DNA of 64,000 nucleotides from Ovis canadensis. Taxonomy: Eukaryota > Chordata > Mammalia > Artiodactyla > Bovidae. A program made the position numbers and the translations under genes. Numbering within the stretch: position 1 is the first letter of the stretch; every line of letters starts with the position of its first letter. The stretch is from contig NC_091256.1 of NCBI RefSeq assembly GCF_042477335.2, forward strand, positions 45,401,001 through 45,465,000, written 5' to 3'. This document shows positions 32,495 to 43,170 of this stretch, piece after piece. A model generated the notes under the pieces. It saw only the letters and a list, made by a program, of their open reading frames with translations. It had not been told where the DNA came from and searched no databases.

Positions 32495-32945
32495 GCTTTT
32501 TCAAGCCAGGATCTAATCAAAGTGATTGCTGCCCTCCAGCCAAAGACTGGGAACCTATGTGAACAAATTTGGATTGATCAGTTCTCTGCAAGGAGGGAAA
32601 GAGCTGCCACAGGGAAGGAATGAAGGTGGCATCTCAATGAAATGTGGATTCTTGGGATTTTGTCTGGACTTGTCAAAAGCAAGGACAATTCTATGATTAT
32701 CTTGATTTTTTATGTGAAAGCAAAAGAAACACAGCAGGCAAGGGGAATGTTTGGCCATTTTTGTGGTTTGGAAATGTTCTTGTTTTTGTCTCTTAGCACT
32801 AGACTAGACTTGTTCTTGTCTTGCTCCATCACAGTCACAGAGCGAGGGGATTCTTTTGTTCTGTAAAGTTATTTATGTATCTAGGAGAACTCCAGCTGTT
32901 AACATCAGGCCAACTCAGTGACAGCAGTCAGAGGCTCCTTTTTTT
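32495..32945 (+). mobile_element. Unassigned LTR-like repeat
   Basis: Shares blocks with 23040-23345 (ggccatttttgtggtttgg; cttgttcttgtcttgctcca). Carries gactgggaacctatgtgaac and ggaatgaaggtggcatctca, which I associate with ERVL-type LTRs, uncertainly. Bases 32946-33129 are unassigned. Confidence 0.5.
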
Positions 32946-33129
32946 CAATCTCAGGGTTCTCATTATATTCAGTTGTTATGTCTCATTTATTTCTTTTAAT
33001 ATATACCTCCTACTTAAAAAACAAAATGTTGACTTCTTAAAACCTAGGCCACATGTAGCCACATTTCTAGACTAATCTAATTATTTCTTCAAGATGGCAT
33101 TTAACTTGTTCCAGTAAATAAGTCTGAAG

Positions 33130-33305
33130 GCTGGAAAGTAAAAGAGTTAGTCGCTCAGTCACAAATGACTCTTTGCAACCCCATGTCCAAGATACTGGAG
33201 TGAGTAGCCATTTCCTTCTCCAGGGGATCTTTCTGACCCAGGGACAAAACCCAGGTCTCCTGCATTGCAGGTGGACTCTTTACCATCTGAGCCACCAGGG
33301 AAGCT
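33130..33305 (-). mobile_element. Bov-tA SINE with internal deletion
   Basis: Antisense copy; the segment between ccccatg and tccaagatactggag is lost. First of three in a row. Confidence 0.92.
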
Positions 33306-33337
33306 TAATCTCCTAGGAGTTTTCTATTACTTTTGCA

Positions 33338-33547
33338 TGCTAAGTTGCTTCAGTCCTGTCCAACTCTGTGGGACCCTATGGACAGAAGCCCACCAGGCTC
33401 CTCTGTCTATGAGATTTCCTAGGCAAGATTACCAGAGTGGGTTGCCATGCCATCCTCCAGGGGGTCTTCCCACCCAAGGATCAAACCTGTGCCTCATACA
33501 TCTACCTGCATTGGGAGGCAGTTTATTGGCACCACCGGGGAAGCCTC
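33338..33547 (-). mobile_element. Bov-tA SINE
   Basis: Antisense full copy from gctaagttgcttcagtcctg to the caccaccggggaagcctcc head. Second of three. Confidence 0.94.
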
Positions 33548-33560
33548 CTAATTCCATTTG

Positions 33561-33769
33561 TGTGTGTGTTAGTTACTCAGTTGTGTCTGACTCTTTGTGA
33601 GTCCATTGACTGTAACCTGCCAGGCTCCTCTGTACATGGAATTCTCCAAGCAAGAATACTGGAATGGGTTGCCAAGCCCTTCTCCAGGGGATCTTCCTGA
33701 CCCAGGGATGAACCTGGGTCTCCTGCACTGCAGGCAGATTCTTTACCATTTGAGCTACCCAGGAAGCCT
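33561..33769 (-). mobile_element. Bov-tA SINE
   Basis: Antisense full copy from gtgtgtgttagttactcagt to the gagctacccaggaagcctt head. Third of three. Confidence 0.95.
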
Positions 33770-33895
33770 TGAGTCCATGACGAATTAGTCAACTCCCTGT
33801 TCTTATTTTCCACAATGATTTCTATTGATGGATGTTTAATATGTACGAGGGTCTTTCTAGGCATCATCTGGACCACTAAGCTAAAGTAGCTATCA

Positions 33896-34172
33896 TGGAT
33901 TTCCTGTTGGCTCAGTGATAAAGAATGTGCCTGCCAGTGCAGGGGATGCGGGTTCCATCCTTGATCCTGATTTCACACGCCGTAGAGCAGCTAAGCCCGT
34001 GTGAGCCACAGCTACTAAATCCCACGCATTCTAGAGCCCACCCCTGTTCCACAACAGGGGAAGTCATCACAATGAAAAGCCCGCACACTGCAACTAGAGT
34101 GTAGCCCTCACTCACTGCAATTAGAGAAAGCCCAGGCACAGCAACAAAGACCTAGCACACCAAAAATAAACT
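33896..34172 (+). mobile_element. CHR-2 SINE
   Basis: Head ggatttcctgttggctcagt; body gaagtcatcacaatgaaaag; end cagcaacaaagacctagcac plus an A-rich tail. Confidence 0.93.
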
Positions 34173-34429
34173 TTAGAAAACACACAGGGAAGAGCATGGG
34201 CAGAAGGCAGAAGGAGAGTGGAGTTAGCATATTTGGGAACAGAAAGGAGCTGGGAGAAGTATGAGGTGAGCCTAAAGAGGCAGGAAGGACAGATTACCCA
34301 GGCTAAAAGTCACGGTAAGAATTTGGAACTTTATTCTGAGAGTAATGGAGAATTGAGTAAATGACATGACACAATAGGCTTTTTTGAAATTTTTGTATTT
34401 TGTTGGAAAAAAAAGAAAACTTGGCATCA
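34173..34429. other. Unassigned sequence
   Basis: Nothing recognised. Confidence 0.35.
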
Positions 34430-34539
34430 ATGCATGTTGCAGCCGCATGCAGGCTCTTAGTTCCCTAACCCGGGATTGAACCTGTGCCCCATATAGGGGA
34501 AACACAGAGTTCTAACCACTGGATTACCAGGAAAGTCCC
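34430..34539 (-). mobile_element. CHR-type SINE head, antisense
   Basis: gccgcatgcaggctcttagt, ccctaacccgggattgaacc and the ggattaccaggaaagtccc head. Confidence 0.75.
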
Positions 34540-34867
34540 ACAGTTTGCAGAATCCTCTGACTTTTACAACCTTCAGTTCTCTGTAAGGGTTCACTCTGTG
34601 ACCCTTACCTGAGCATTGGTCAGTGGAAATGCTACCAGCCTTCTCTGGCCTCCGTAACCACTTACCTAAGGTTTGTGCTCAAAGACGCACTTCTCATTCT
34701 AAATCAAAGAAGAAAATGTAGTTTATTGAAAGCTTTTCTGGGATGAAGAGGGTTTACTGTATCACAGCAGAAATATAATTATCTTTTAATATTCACCTCC
34801 TGACTCCAAAGTTCTATGGACAATGACCCAAGTACTTTCCTCAAAAAAAATTAAAGACCTCCACCTC
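34540..34867. other. Unassigned sequence
   Basis: Nothing recognised. Confidence 0.35.
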
Positions 34868-35000
34868 TCTCATTTGAAGAAGGAAATGGCAACTCACTCC
34901 AGTATTCTTGCCTGGAAAATTCCACGGACAGAGGAACCTGGCGGGCTACAGTCCATGGGGTCGCGGAGAGTTGGCCACGATTGAGCACGTCAGCACCTCT
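34868..35000 (+). mobile_element. Bov-A module
   Basis: gaaggaaatggcaactcact to cacgattgagcacgtcag; the tRNA head is missing. Confidence 0.88.
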
Positions 35001-35064
35001 CTCCTTAATACCCCATCCCCTCATCACCCCCCCACCACCACCCATTTCAGTTTTTTCTGCAATC

Positions 35065-35070
35065 TTTATT
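35065..35070 (-). terminator. Candidate polyadenylation signal for BECN2
   Basis: Minus-strand AATAAA, the first canonical hexamer I find downstream of the BECN2 stop (about 600 bases). An ATTAAA lies just upstream of it (35075-35080). If used, the 3' untranslated region would include an antisense CHR-2. A variant AATATA near 35626-35632 is nearer to the stop. Confidence 0.3.
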
Positions 35071-35247
35071 CCATTTTAATGGAGAAATAGTCTTGTCATC
35101 TTGTGACTTAATCTTTGTCCTTTTGAATGTTTAGGAAAAATGGGGAGAGGACAAACTTTCTGGGAAAGACAGCAATAACTTTGGGGTTGCTCGGGACAAT
35201 TTTAAATTAGTGCCTGTGTGGCCATTCATTTTTAAAGTAAACATATA

Positions 35248-35580
35248 AGACTTCCCTGGTGGTGCAGGGGATAGGAATCTGCCTGTCAACGCAGTGGACA
35301 TGGGTTCAATCCCTAATCCGGGCAGATCCCACATGCCAAGGAGCAACTAAAACCCGTGGACCACAACTACTGAGCCTGTGCTTTAGGGCCCATGAGCCAC
35401 AACTACCGAGCCACAGCTGATGAAGCCACGTACCTAGAGCCTGTGCTCCACAACAGGGGAAGGAAGCCACCACAATCAGAAACCCGAGCACCGCAAGGAA
35501 GAGTAACCCCAGCTCCCCACAACTAGAGAAAGGCCACGCGCAGCAACAAAGACCCAGCACAACCAAGTACATATAAACAC
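35248..35580 (+). mobile_element. CHR-2 SINE, near full length
   Basis: Head gacttccctggtggtgcagg; repeated cacaactac-gagcc blocks; end cagcaacaaagacccagcac. It ends 89 bases from the BECN2 stop codon. Confidence 0.95.
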
Positions 35581-35669
35581 ACATGCTTCAGTTTTAAATT
35601 TTATCTGATAACACTTTCACAAATAAAATATATTAAACCAAAAAAATAATCTCCCCCTCGTATAATAAG

Positions 35670-36965
35670 TTATTTTCGACCATACCTTAAGGAGACCCAA
35701 GTGAGACTACACTTAAAATTTATAAGCATGAGCTTGAGTGCCTTTGTCCAGTCCTCCTCCGTGTTCAAGTGGGTTCTGATGGAATAGAATCCCCTGCTGC
35801 TTCCAGGGTCTTCCATCAGGCCTTTCTTCACATGAATCCTGTAGGGCAAACAGAGAGCCGACTCACCTCTCTCAGCTGCTTCCTTGAACTGCTGCATGCA
35901 ATCCAGGAAAGCCATCATAGCCTGATCGAATTTGTTATGTAAGAAAACATTCTGCTTCCCACTAGAGAACAACGGCAACTCAGCACAGTCATCTATTAAA
36001 GACCTCAGGTAGGAGTGGTTTCCGCAGGGGAAGAGACGGTACCGCTGAAACTCCAGTCCAATTGTGTTGGCCAGGGCAAGGAGCAGCAAGGCTGTCTGTC
36101 CCCAGGCCGCATTGATCTCATTCCAGCACACAGGGACAGTGGGGAGGCGGCCCAATCTGAAGTTATTGATGATGGTTAAGGGGCCGTCTTGCCAGATCTC
36201 AAAGGTGGCATTAAAGATGTCGGTTTTCTCCAACTGATTCCACTGGATCTGGGCGTACTGTAGCCGCATCTCCACACTGCTCAGCTCCTCGTGTAGTTCT
36301 AATTGTTGCCATTTCAGTTGACTGTAGTCCTTCCAGTACTGCTCTTCCTGCTGCTCCAGCATCTTAGTCTCTGCCTGGGCTGCCTCAAGATCAGCTGCTA
36401 CCCTTTCTTGGTTCTTTTCCATCTCTGCCGCTTCCTGGAGTAGCCTTGCTTCCTCCAACTCAATGTCCTTCAGCTTCTCCTGCAGCATCTCCGTCTCATC
36501 CTCAGTCACCCGCTTCCTGGTCTCCAAACAGCGTTTGTAGTTCTGAACATCAGATTCTGTGATGGCGAGTTCAATGTCCAGTACCTCTAAAAGATTGTCA
36601 GTACAGTCCACACACAGTGGGTGGTCCACCTCTGTTTCACCAGAGAGGATGTCGGAACTGCCCCTAATAGTCTTCTGGATGCTGTCGAGACTCCTCCAGG
36701 GCTCCAACTTCCCAAGCAGGGTGAAGTTGGAATAGTCCAAGGCCATCGCACCACTGACGGGGTGAGGAGTCCTGCAAAAGGCACCATCCTGTAGATTTTC
36801 AAGGTTTGCCTCCTCCTTGGAGGGAGGGCCTCCCTCCTGTGTTTCTCTTGTCTCTCCCTGAGCTGAGATAGGCATTGACGCTCCAGGTTCCTGGGAGGGC
36901 CCCATGGAATGATTCAGTTTCAGGGCCTGGCTGCAGCGCTGGCAAAGAAAGCAGAGGTGGGACAT
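35670..36965 (-). CDS. BECN2: Beclin-2, intronless autophagy protein, 431 aa
   Basis: A beclin-family protein of class III PI3-kinase autophagy complexes. Beclin-2 is also reported to act in lysosomal sorting of some GPCRs. Visible order: N-terminal CFLCQRCSQALKL (5-17, as in BECN1); a variable linker; NFTLLG (80-85); BH3 position (about 93-109); DHPLCVDC (114-121); coiled coil (about 137-240, heptad- and glutamate-rich); evolutionarily conserved/BARA domain from FNATFEIW (251-258) through WNEINAAWGQ (281-290) to the C-terminus. By memory of BECN1, positions from the BH3 on align at a constant offset of 19 residues, without gaps. The start is the ATG at 36965, context accATGt; an in-frame TTG lies 21 bases upstream and an in-frame TGA further on, so no longer ATG form exists. 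The single exon points to origin by retroposition. Odd: the BH3 core (Q97, R101, G102, S104) and aromatic finger (V340 F341 L342) differ from BECN1. The 431-aa length equals human BECN2. A BECN1 processed pseudogene is the alternative, but the open frame argues against it. Confidence 0.93.
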   Translation of the reverse strand: MSHLCFLCQRCSQALKLNHSMGPSQEPGASMPISAQGETRETQEGGPPSKEEANLENLQDGAFCRTPHPVSGAMALDYSNFTLLGKLEPWRSLDSIQKTIRGSSDILSGETEVDHPLCVDCTDNLLEVLDIELAITESDVQNYKRCLETRKRVTEDETEMLQEKLKDIELEEARLLQEAAEMEKNQERVAADLEAAQAETKMLEQQEEQYWKDYSQLKWQQLELHEELSSVEMRLQYAQIQWNQLEKTDIFNATFEIWQDGPLTIINNFRLGRLPTVPVCWNEINAAWGQTALLLLALANTIGLEFQRYRLFPCGNHSYLRSLIDDCAELPLFSSGKQNVFLHNKFDQAMMAFLDCMQQFKEAAERGESALCLPYRIHVKKGLMEDPGSSRGFYSIRTHLNTEEDWTKALKLMLINFKCSLTWVSLRYGRK

Positions 36966-37023
36966 GGTGGAGGTCTTGACTCTCAACTTAACACTGCTTC
37001 CTCTGGGTCAGCAGTTAGTTAAC

Positions 37024-37033
37024 CATTTATACC
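37024..37033 (-). promoter_or_regulatory. Candidate TATA box of BECN2
   Basis: On the minus strand reads ggtataaatg, 60-odd bases upstream of the BECN2 ATG. Initiation 25-30 bases downstream would give a 5' untranslated leader of about 35 bases, near 37000. No overlapping SINE. Function is inferred from position only. Confidence 0.5.
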
Positions 37034-37049
37034 TTTTAGAATTCCTTCT

Positions 37050-37545
37050 AAAACCTCATATCTCATCTTGTCACTCTCCTTAAAACCTTACAATGGTACC
37101 CTCCTTAAATACTTTTATACCTCCCTTGCCTCCTCATAGGCTTCCTTTCTAAAAAGAAAAGCCAATCATCTTACTCCACCCTTAGAAAGAATAATCTTTC
37201 TAAAACTAAAATCTGGTCATGGGTACGTCCCTCCTTAAAATGTTTAATGCCCTTATCTTACCTTAATATAAAGTCCAAACATCTTAACCTGACACCAAGG
37301 CCTCTGCCCATCTTTCCAACTTTTTCACATTTCCTGCCACCCACACTGTGGGCTCCTGCATAATAACTGAATTTCAGCTCTTCCAACATTTCTTATTGTT
37401 CCCACTGACTGGAACACTGTTCCTTCCCTTCTTTACCTGGATGACTTCTACCCATACTTTGGGTTAGATGTCATTTCTTCCTGAAAGCCTTCCCTGACTA
37501 CAAAATTTGGGTTTTCTGTTCTGATGACACACTTCACATTCTTTA
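37050..37545 (+). mobile_element. L2 LINE relic
   Basis: Classic L2 3' order: gatctttctaaaa-like blocks, aatataaagtccaaacatct, accaaggcctctgccc, tggaacactgttccttccct and gaaagccttccctgacta. It abuts the BECN2 promoter region. Confidence 0.78.
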
Positions 37546-37639
37546 TCTCATAGTAATGTAATGGGCATACATGAAAATTTTATTAATATTTGTTTAATTA
37601 ACAAATCACATCAAATAAAGTAGCTTGGATGGGGGTGGG

Positions 37640-37820
37640 GGGGTTAGTTGCTAAGTTGTGTCGGCCTCTTGCAACCCCATGGACTGTAGCCTGCCAGGCT
37701 CCTCTGTCCATGGCAAGAATACTGGAGTGGGTTGCCATTTCCTTCTCCAGGGGATCTTCCCAACCCAGGTCTCTTGCACTGCAGGCAAAGTCTTTACCAA
37801 CTAAGCTACAAGGGAAGCCC
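37640..37820 (-). mobile_element. Bov-tA SINE, internally deleted
   Basis: Antisense; ttagttgctaagttgtgtcg to the aagctacaagggaagccc head, lacking part of the Bov-A module. It abuts the next CHR-2 body. Confidence 0.92.
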
Positions 37821-37821
37821 A

Positions 37822-37990
37822 CACCTACTGAAGCCTGAGTACTCTAGAGCCCATGCTCCGCAACAAGAGAAGCCACTGCAGTGAGAAGCCCACACATTGC
37901 AACTAGAGAGTAGGCCCTACCCATTGCAGCTAAGGAAAGCCTGCATGCAGCAATGAAGACCCAATGCAACCAAAAATAAATACGTATATT
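37822..37990 (+). mobile_element. CHR-2 SINE, 3' part
   Basis: cacctactgaagcctgagta, caacaagagaagccactgca and gaagacccaatgcaacc with an A-rich tail. The head is lost where the Bov-tA sits. Confidence 0.9.
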
Positions 37991-38098
37991 TAAAAAAAAT
38001 ATTAGGAACTGGCTGAAAAACACTTTTCTACTTGTTAGATGGGATGCTGCCTAATTTATGAATCATTTAATAAAGTCAATTAAAAAATAAGAAAATAG

Positions 38099-38414
38099 TG
38101 GGACTTCCCTGGTGGTCCATCAGTTAAGAATCCACCTGCCAATGCAGGGGACACCGGTTCAGCCCTTGGTTCATGAAGATCCCACATGATGTGGAATAAC
38201 TAAGCCCCTTGGCTGCAACTACTGAATCTGCCCCCTTGAGCCCACAAGCTACAACTATTGAAGCCTTTCTGCCTAGGGACTGTGCTCCACAACAAGAGAA
38301 GCCATCACAATGAGAAGCCTGCATAGCACAACTAGAGAGTAGCCCCCACTCGCTGCAACTAGAGAAAGCCTGCATGCAGCAAGGAAGACCTAGCACAGCC
38401 AAAAATAAATAAAC
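38099..38414 (+). mobile_element. CHR-2 SINE, near full length
   Basis: Head gggacttccctggtggtcca; end gcaaggaagacctagcacag with an aaataaataaac tail. Confidence 0.95.
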
Positions 38415-39099
38415 AAAAATAATGTCGATGGAAAAAAAAAAGAAAGCAAACTGGCTGGAAGGTTGTTCATTTTCCTGGAGACTTAAAATGTCCCAGGACT
38501 CTCAGATGGGCTCAAAATCCAAGGCCATCTCATTGTTAACTAGAAAAAAAATATTCACAGCTCAGAAATACCACCCCAATATGCTTCTGCAATTGTGCAC
38601 CCTCTTTGCTTAACATAGCTGCGAGTTAAGTGCTCAGTAAACCACTGAAAATTCCCATGCCATCAATCCTGGAAGTGCTCAAAGCAACTGTAGCTACACC
38701 GTCTGCCACTCCCTACTCATTTCTAATACCATCATCAGGGAGGGGGAAATTTTCCCCTACCCCTCATGAGTACCTGTGTCTGGACTAATAATTAAATTAC
38801 ACAATATAGTTTAACGGGAGAAACAGATTTTAATTTGTGCTCACACAGATCCACAGAAATGGGACCAAAGAAGTGGCCAAAGCAGACTGCTTTTAAACTT
38901 TTTAGACAAAGAAATAATACATTTGTGAGGAATTAATAGGTATTGACAGGACAGAGAAACACATTTTAGGTGCTCAGTTAGTGAAGAATCTAAACAGAGT
39001 TTTGACTAGCAAAATTTAAAAGTAGCAACGTTTGCTTATACAGGCTTCTTAGCCCCGTTTCCCTGTCTCTGACAATAAGGGTATTTTACTTCCAGATGT
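38415..39099. other. Mostly unassigned sequence
   Basis: No gene. 38740-38960 (gaaattttcccctacccct, ctggactaataattaaatta, aacgggagaaacagatttta) looks like a dispersed ERV/LTR-like repeat I cannot name. Confidence 0.35.
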
Positions 39100-39265
39100 A
39101 GGCAGCCTTTACAGTGGCTTCTTGTTGCGCAGCACAGGCTCTAGGGCTTTGGGGCTCAGTAGTTGTGGAATGTAGGTGTAGTGGAATCTTCCCAGATCCA
39201 GGGGTCGAATCTGCGTCCCCTGCATTGGCAGGCTGATTCTTAACCATTAGACCACCAGGGAAGTC
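39100..39265 (-). mobile_element. CHR-2 SINE, 5' part, antisense
   Basis: ggcttcttgttgcgcagcac, gcattggcaggctgattctt and the gaccaccagggaagtcc head. Confidence 0.9.
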
Positions 39266-39949
39266 CTCCATTCCTTTTAGTTAGGATTGCCAACTAGTTC
39301 TTGTGCCCACCTCAAATTTCCTCCTTCCCCCAATAACAATACCACTGAAAAGTCATTTAAAGACCAGAATTTATTAAAATGTACAGACTTACATCCAAAA
39401 ATAACAATGTGATATCGCTGTGTGACTATAGGCTATTTTTTCAGTTATTTGGATAGTTCAGGCTAAGTGTTTATGCTTGATGCACTGTTTCAATGGCAAA
39501 GATGTTGGTGACTGATGTCAAATTCTGGCTCACATAGTCATTTTGTGCCTAGCAAACAGAGCCTAGAGTGGCAGGATCCTATGTGGTCCCAGGGCTGTTG
39601 GAGTTATGGGGAGGGTGGAAAGTGGGGGTCTTCACCAGTTAGTGTCAGGACACAAGGTTAAGTGAGGTGCTGCAGGCGAGAGTGAAGCAAGTGATTGGAG
39701 TGAGGAATTTGGGAGTAGATCTGGAAATGGTGAAATAGTTCTTGGACAATAAAACTGATGAAGGCAAAGGTATTTGGGTTCAGCATAGAGAGCAGCCAAC
39801 CAACTTTATGTCACAATTTAAGGCTAGCTACAGAGTTGGCTTATCGTTGACACATTTATTTATTGACTCCTACAGGCATTGGGAAAGGATGGAAGCTAAC
39901 ATGTAAGTAGCTGTCACGTTTCCAGCTTAGTTCATAGATTGTATTACTG
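39266..39949. other. Unassigned sequence
   Basis: No gene or clear repeat. Confidence 0.35.
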
Positions 39950-40256
39950 TTGCTCAAGTATTCATCCTCCCCTCCCTCCACATAGGAATTTATTTTGTAC
40001 AATGGACTGTGGGCTGAAGTGACAGTGTCCTAGTACCAAGTCCAGGTTTTTGCTAGCTCTTTTCTGCTCCTGTCCTCCACCATGAGACAAGCATATCCCA
40101 TAAAGGAGCTGTTCCTTCAACCTTGGTCCCCAAATGAGAAGACACAGAAACCAACCATAACTTACCTGCAAAACTCTGAGAAATAAATGCTTGCGTTGTA
40201 AGCCATGAAAACTGGGCAATTATTATCACAGCAAAATATGACTAATAGACACAGTG
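39950..40256 (+). mobile_element. MLT1-like MaLR LTR
   Basis: The 3' end is diagnostic: gagaaataaatgcttgcgtt, gtaagccatgaaaactggg and agcaaaatatgactaataga resemble the MaLR R/U5 end with its polyadenylation signal. Confidence 0.6.
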
Positions 40257-40531
40257 TTAATCACTTAACATGTATTTTCTCATTTTAGTCCTTCAGAAAC
40301 AGGCAACAAAATCTCAGAAACGTAAATATCAGAATCCCTCAGATTCTGGGATTTAGGCCCAGGCACAAATGACATCAACAGCCATGCTTTCCATTAAAAC
40401 ATAACAAGCCTAGTCCTTGATGAGTAAAGCAATAGTTGACTTAGCATAGAACTGTGGTCTTAGAGAAAATGTTAACTGAATACGCCTCCAGTAGCCCTAA
40501 GTACCAAAGTGTTAGACTCTTCCACAGAAAT
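40257..40531. other. Unassigned sequence
   Basis: Nothing recognised. Confidence 0.35.
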
Positions 40532-40734
40532 GTTATTTAGTCACTAAGCAGAGTCCAACTCTTGTGACCCTATAGACTGCAGCCTGCCAGGCTCCTCTGT
40601 CCATGGAATTCTCCAGGCAAGAATACTGGAGTGGGTTGCCATTTCCTTCTCCAGTGGATCTTCCCAAACCAGGGGTTGAATTCACATCTTCTGCATTGGC
40701 AGGCATATTCTTTACCACTGAGCCACCTGGGAAA
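40532..40734 (-). mobile_element. Bov-tA SINE
   Basis: Antisense copy from ttatttagtcactaagcaga to the gagccacctgggaaa head. Confidence 0.93.
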
Positions 40735-42007
40735 ACACTTCCACAGAATAGATGACCTAATATGAGTTCTATATTACCAAAGCAGTTTCAGACACTCAGA
40801 TGCTAGCAACCCCTTCTTTCCCTTCTCCCTAAATGCCATACATAAATAATATAGTTAGGTATAGACCACAAACTGGCATCATAGGTAATAGATGGTCAGA
40901 TTGCTTCCAATACATTTAGAGAGAGTAAAAACAATGAGTCCTGCCTCATAGTTCCTACATTCTTCTGTCTGAAAGCCATGATTCATTTCTTTCATGAGTC
41001 ATGCTTGCAGGTGTTTGGTTGTAACTCTCAGGGATTAAAAATGATGCTCTGGTATGGAGAAGCATTTCAGGGCTTACCAGTGGAAAGTAGGAAAGAGGAA
41101 GCTGTGGAATGGAAAGGCTGTTTGGAAATTGGCTGGAATAGGACAGCAGGGCTTCATATAGTTAACCAGAAAATATATTTCAAGTGTATTTTTTGAGAGC
41201 CTGAGTAATTTTTTTGTTTTCCAAATGTATTGCCCCCAGGGTCAGACTGACCCAAAGAGAAACTGAACATGGCCCTGTGGTCTACTAAGAAACTTCTTTG
41301 TTAGTGTCTAGAGTTTAAAGGAAGGGTCAGCCTCCCCTGTCCTGTTGCTCTAATGTCTGGGAATTCACAGAGTCTGTGCCCGGGGCAGAATCTGTTTGTT
41401 TTTTGTTGTCATTTGTTGTTGTTATCAAGTCGCTAAATCCTGTCTGTTTCTTGCCTGGCCTTCCTATGTAAGCTCTTCTCTTCAGGTAATCCTAGGTTAG
41501 AACACCATCACTCCTAGTGAGCTGTGGCTCAGCTAGTTATCCTGTGCCTTTCTCTATTAGAATTTGAACTCTGTCATACCAGGAAGTAAATCCAGCTTAT
41601 TCATTGCTGAGGCCCTTTTGTTTGGTAGTTTATGAACTTGATAATTAGGGACTTAATGATTGACTGAGTGAATGAGTACATTTTTACATCAGGCCTGAAA
41701 AGCAAGTATAGTTTTGCTATTAACTGATGAATTCTGTCCAGATTTGTTGTTAATGTTGCCTTAATTTTATCACATAAATAATATGTGAAGACTTGCCACT
41801 ACAGAATATTCAAGCATTTTGAGGAAATGAAAGACAGAGGCAAAGTACCCCTTTCTTTGTCCTCTACATCTAGCCCCTTCCATTCCCCCAAGGAACCATT
41901 TAAGAGTTTTTGTTCTCTTTTCTGTTAATGTGATAGTATAATTTATAATATGAAGTATGTATTTGATCTTGTTCCTGGCCCAGAGCTCCTAAAATCTGTG
42001 CATATAC
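40735..42007. other. Mostly unassigned sequence
   Basis: No gene recognised. About 41420-41450 (ttatcaagtcgctaaatcct) is a small antisense Bov-tA scrap. The frame 40978-41196 has no domain. Confidence 0.4.
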
Positions 42008-42197
42008 GTTTTCACTCTCCAAGTCATGCCCAACTCTGCAGTCTCTGAGGCTTCTCTGTCCATGGGATTTCTCAGACAAGAATACTGGAGTGGGTTGCCA
42101 TTTCCTTCTCCAGGGGATCTTCCCAATCCAAGGACTGAACTTCTGTTTCTTGCATTTGCAATGCAGATTCTTTTCCACTGAGCCACCAGAGGAACCC
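42008..42197 (-). mobile_element. Bov-tA SINE
   Basis: Antisense copy, with parts of the first module deleted; ends at the gagccaccagaggaaccc head. Confidence 0.9.
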
Positions 42198-42344
42198 TCC
42201 TAAGACTCTGAGAATTTCCTAAGCATTCAGAGTGACAAAGCTGTCTTTTGTTCTCTTTTTTGTTTTGTTCTGTTAAGTGACTTTTAAGCCACATCAAAGG
42301 ATGGGGGCTAGTGGCCAAGAGAACAGACCAAGTGATTGGAAGGT

Positions 42345-43170
42345 TAACACTTTCAGTCCCACCCCTGACCTCTGAGGAAGGGAGAGAGGCTGGAGGTTAA
42401 CACCAATGTCTCACCATTATTTGATCATCAAGCCTCTGTAATGATGCCTCCATAAAAACCCAAAAGGATGGGATCCTGAGAGCTTCTAAGTTGGTGAAAA
42501 GGTGGAGATTCTGGAGATCGATGTACTCAGAGAGGGCATGGAAGCTCCTCATCCTTTCCCCGTAGCTTGCCCTGTATGTCTCTTCCATCAGGCTATTCCT
42601 AAGTTATATCTTTTCATAACAAACCAACAATCTAATAAGTAAAAAATTTTCCTGTGTTGTGTCAGCCACTCTATCAAGTTAATTGAACCAGAGAAACTGG
42701 TCATGGGAACCTCTGACTTATATCCAGTTGGGTCAGAAGCAGAGCTAACCTGGACTTGGAATTGGCATCTGAAGTGGGAGAGAAAGGGCTTCCCCAGTGG
42801 CTCAGCAGTAAAGAATCTGCCTGCAATGCAGGAGACCCAGGTTCCTTAGCTGGGTCAGAAGATCCCCTGGAGGAGGAAATGGCAACCCACTCCAGTGTTC
42901 TTGCTTAGAGAATCCCAAGGACAAAGAAACCTGGAGGGTTACAGTCCATGGGATTGCAAAGAGTCAGACAGGACTGAAGTGATTGAGTATGCATGTGGGA
43001 GGGAGACATATTTGAAGATTGAGTCCACAACCCATGGAATCTGAGGTTATCTCCAGGCAGATAGTGTCATAACTGAGTTAAACTGTAGGACGCTCGGCTG
43101 GTGCCCAAGAATCGCTTATCGGTGGTGAAAATCCACCACACATTGAAACTGATCAGAAACATCACTAGTC
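42345..43170 (+). mobile_element. Old ERV LTR split by Bov-tA
   Basis: Follows a widespread eutherian LTR: gcctccataaaaacccaaaa, gagggcatggaagctcctca, tatgtctcttccatcaggct, then after the Bov-tA gttatctccaggcagatagtg, taaactgtaggacgctcg and the hairpin-like ggtggtgaaaatccacc. Family not named. The minus-strand frame at 42397-42588 is chance. Confidence 0.65.
42786..42994 (+). mobile_element. Bov-tA SINE with target duplication
   Basis: Head gggcttccccagtggctcag. Imperfect 12-base duplication gtgggagagaaa / gtgggagggaga at 42774-42785 and 42995-43006. Confidence 0.94.

Noticed and set aside
36966..36986. A 438-residue form of the BECN2 protein starting 7 codons earlier
   Set aside because: The upstream codon is TTG, not ATG, and an in-frame TGA precedes it; the ATG at 36965 has a good context and gives the 431-residue length I recall for human BECN2.
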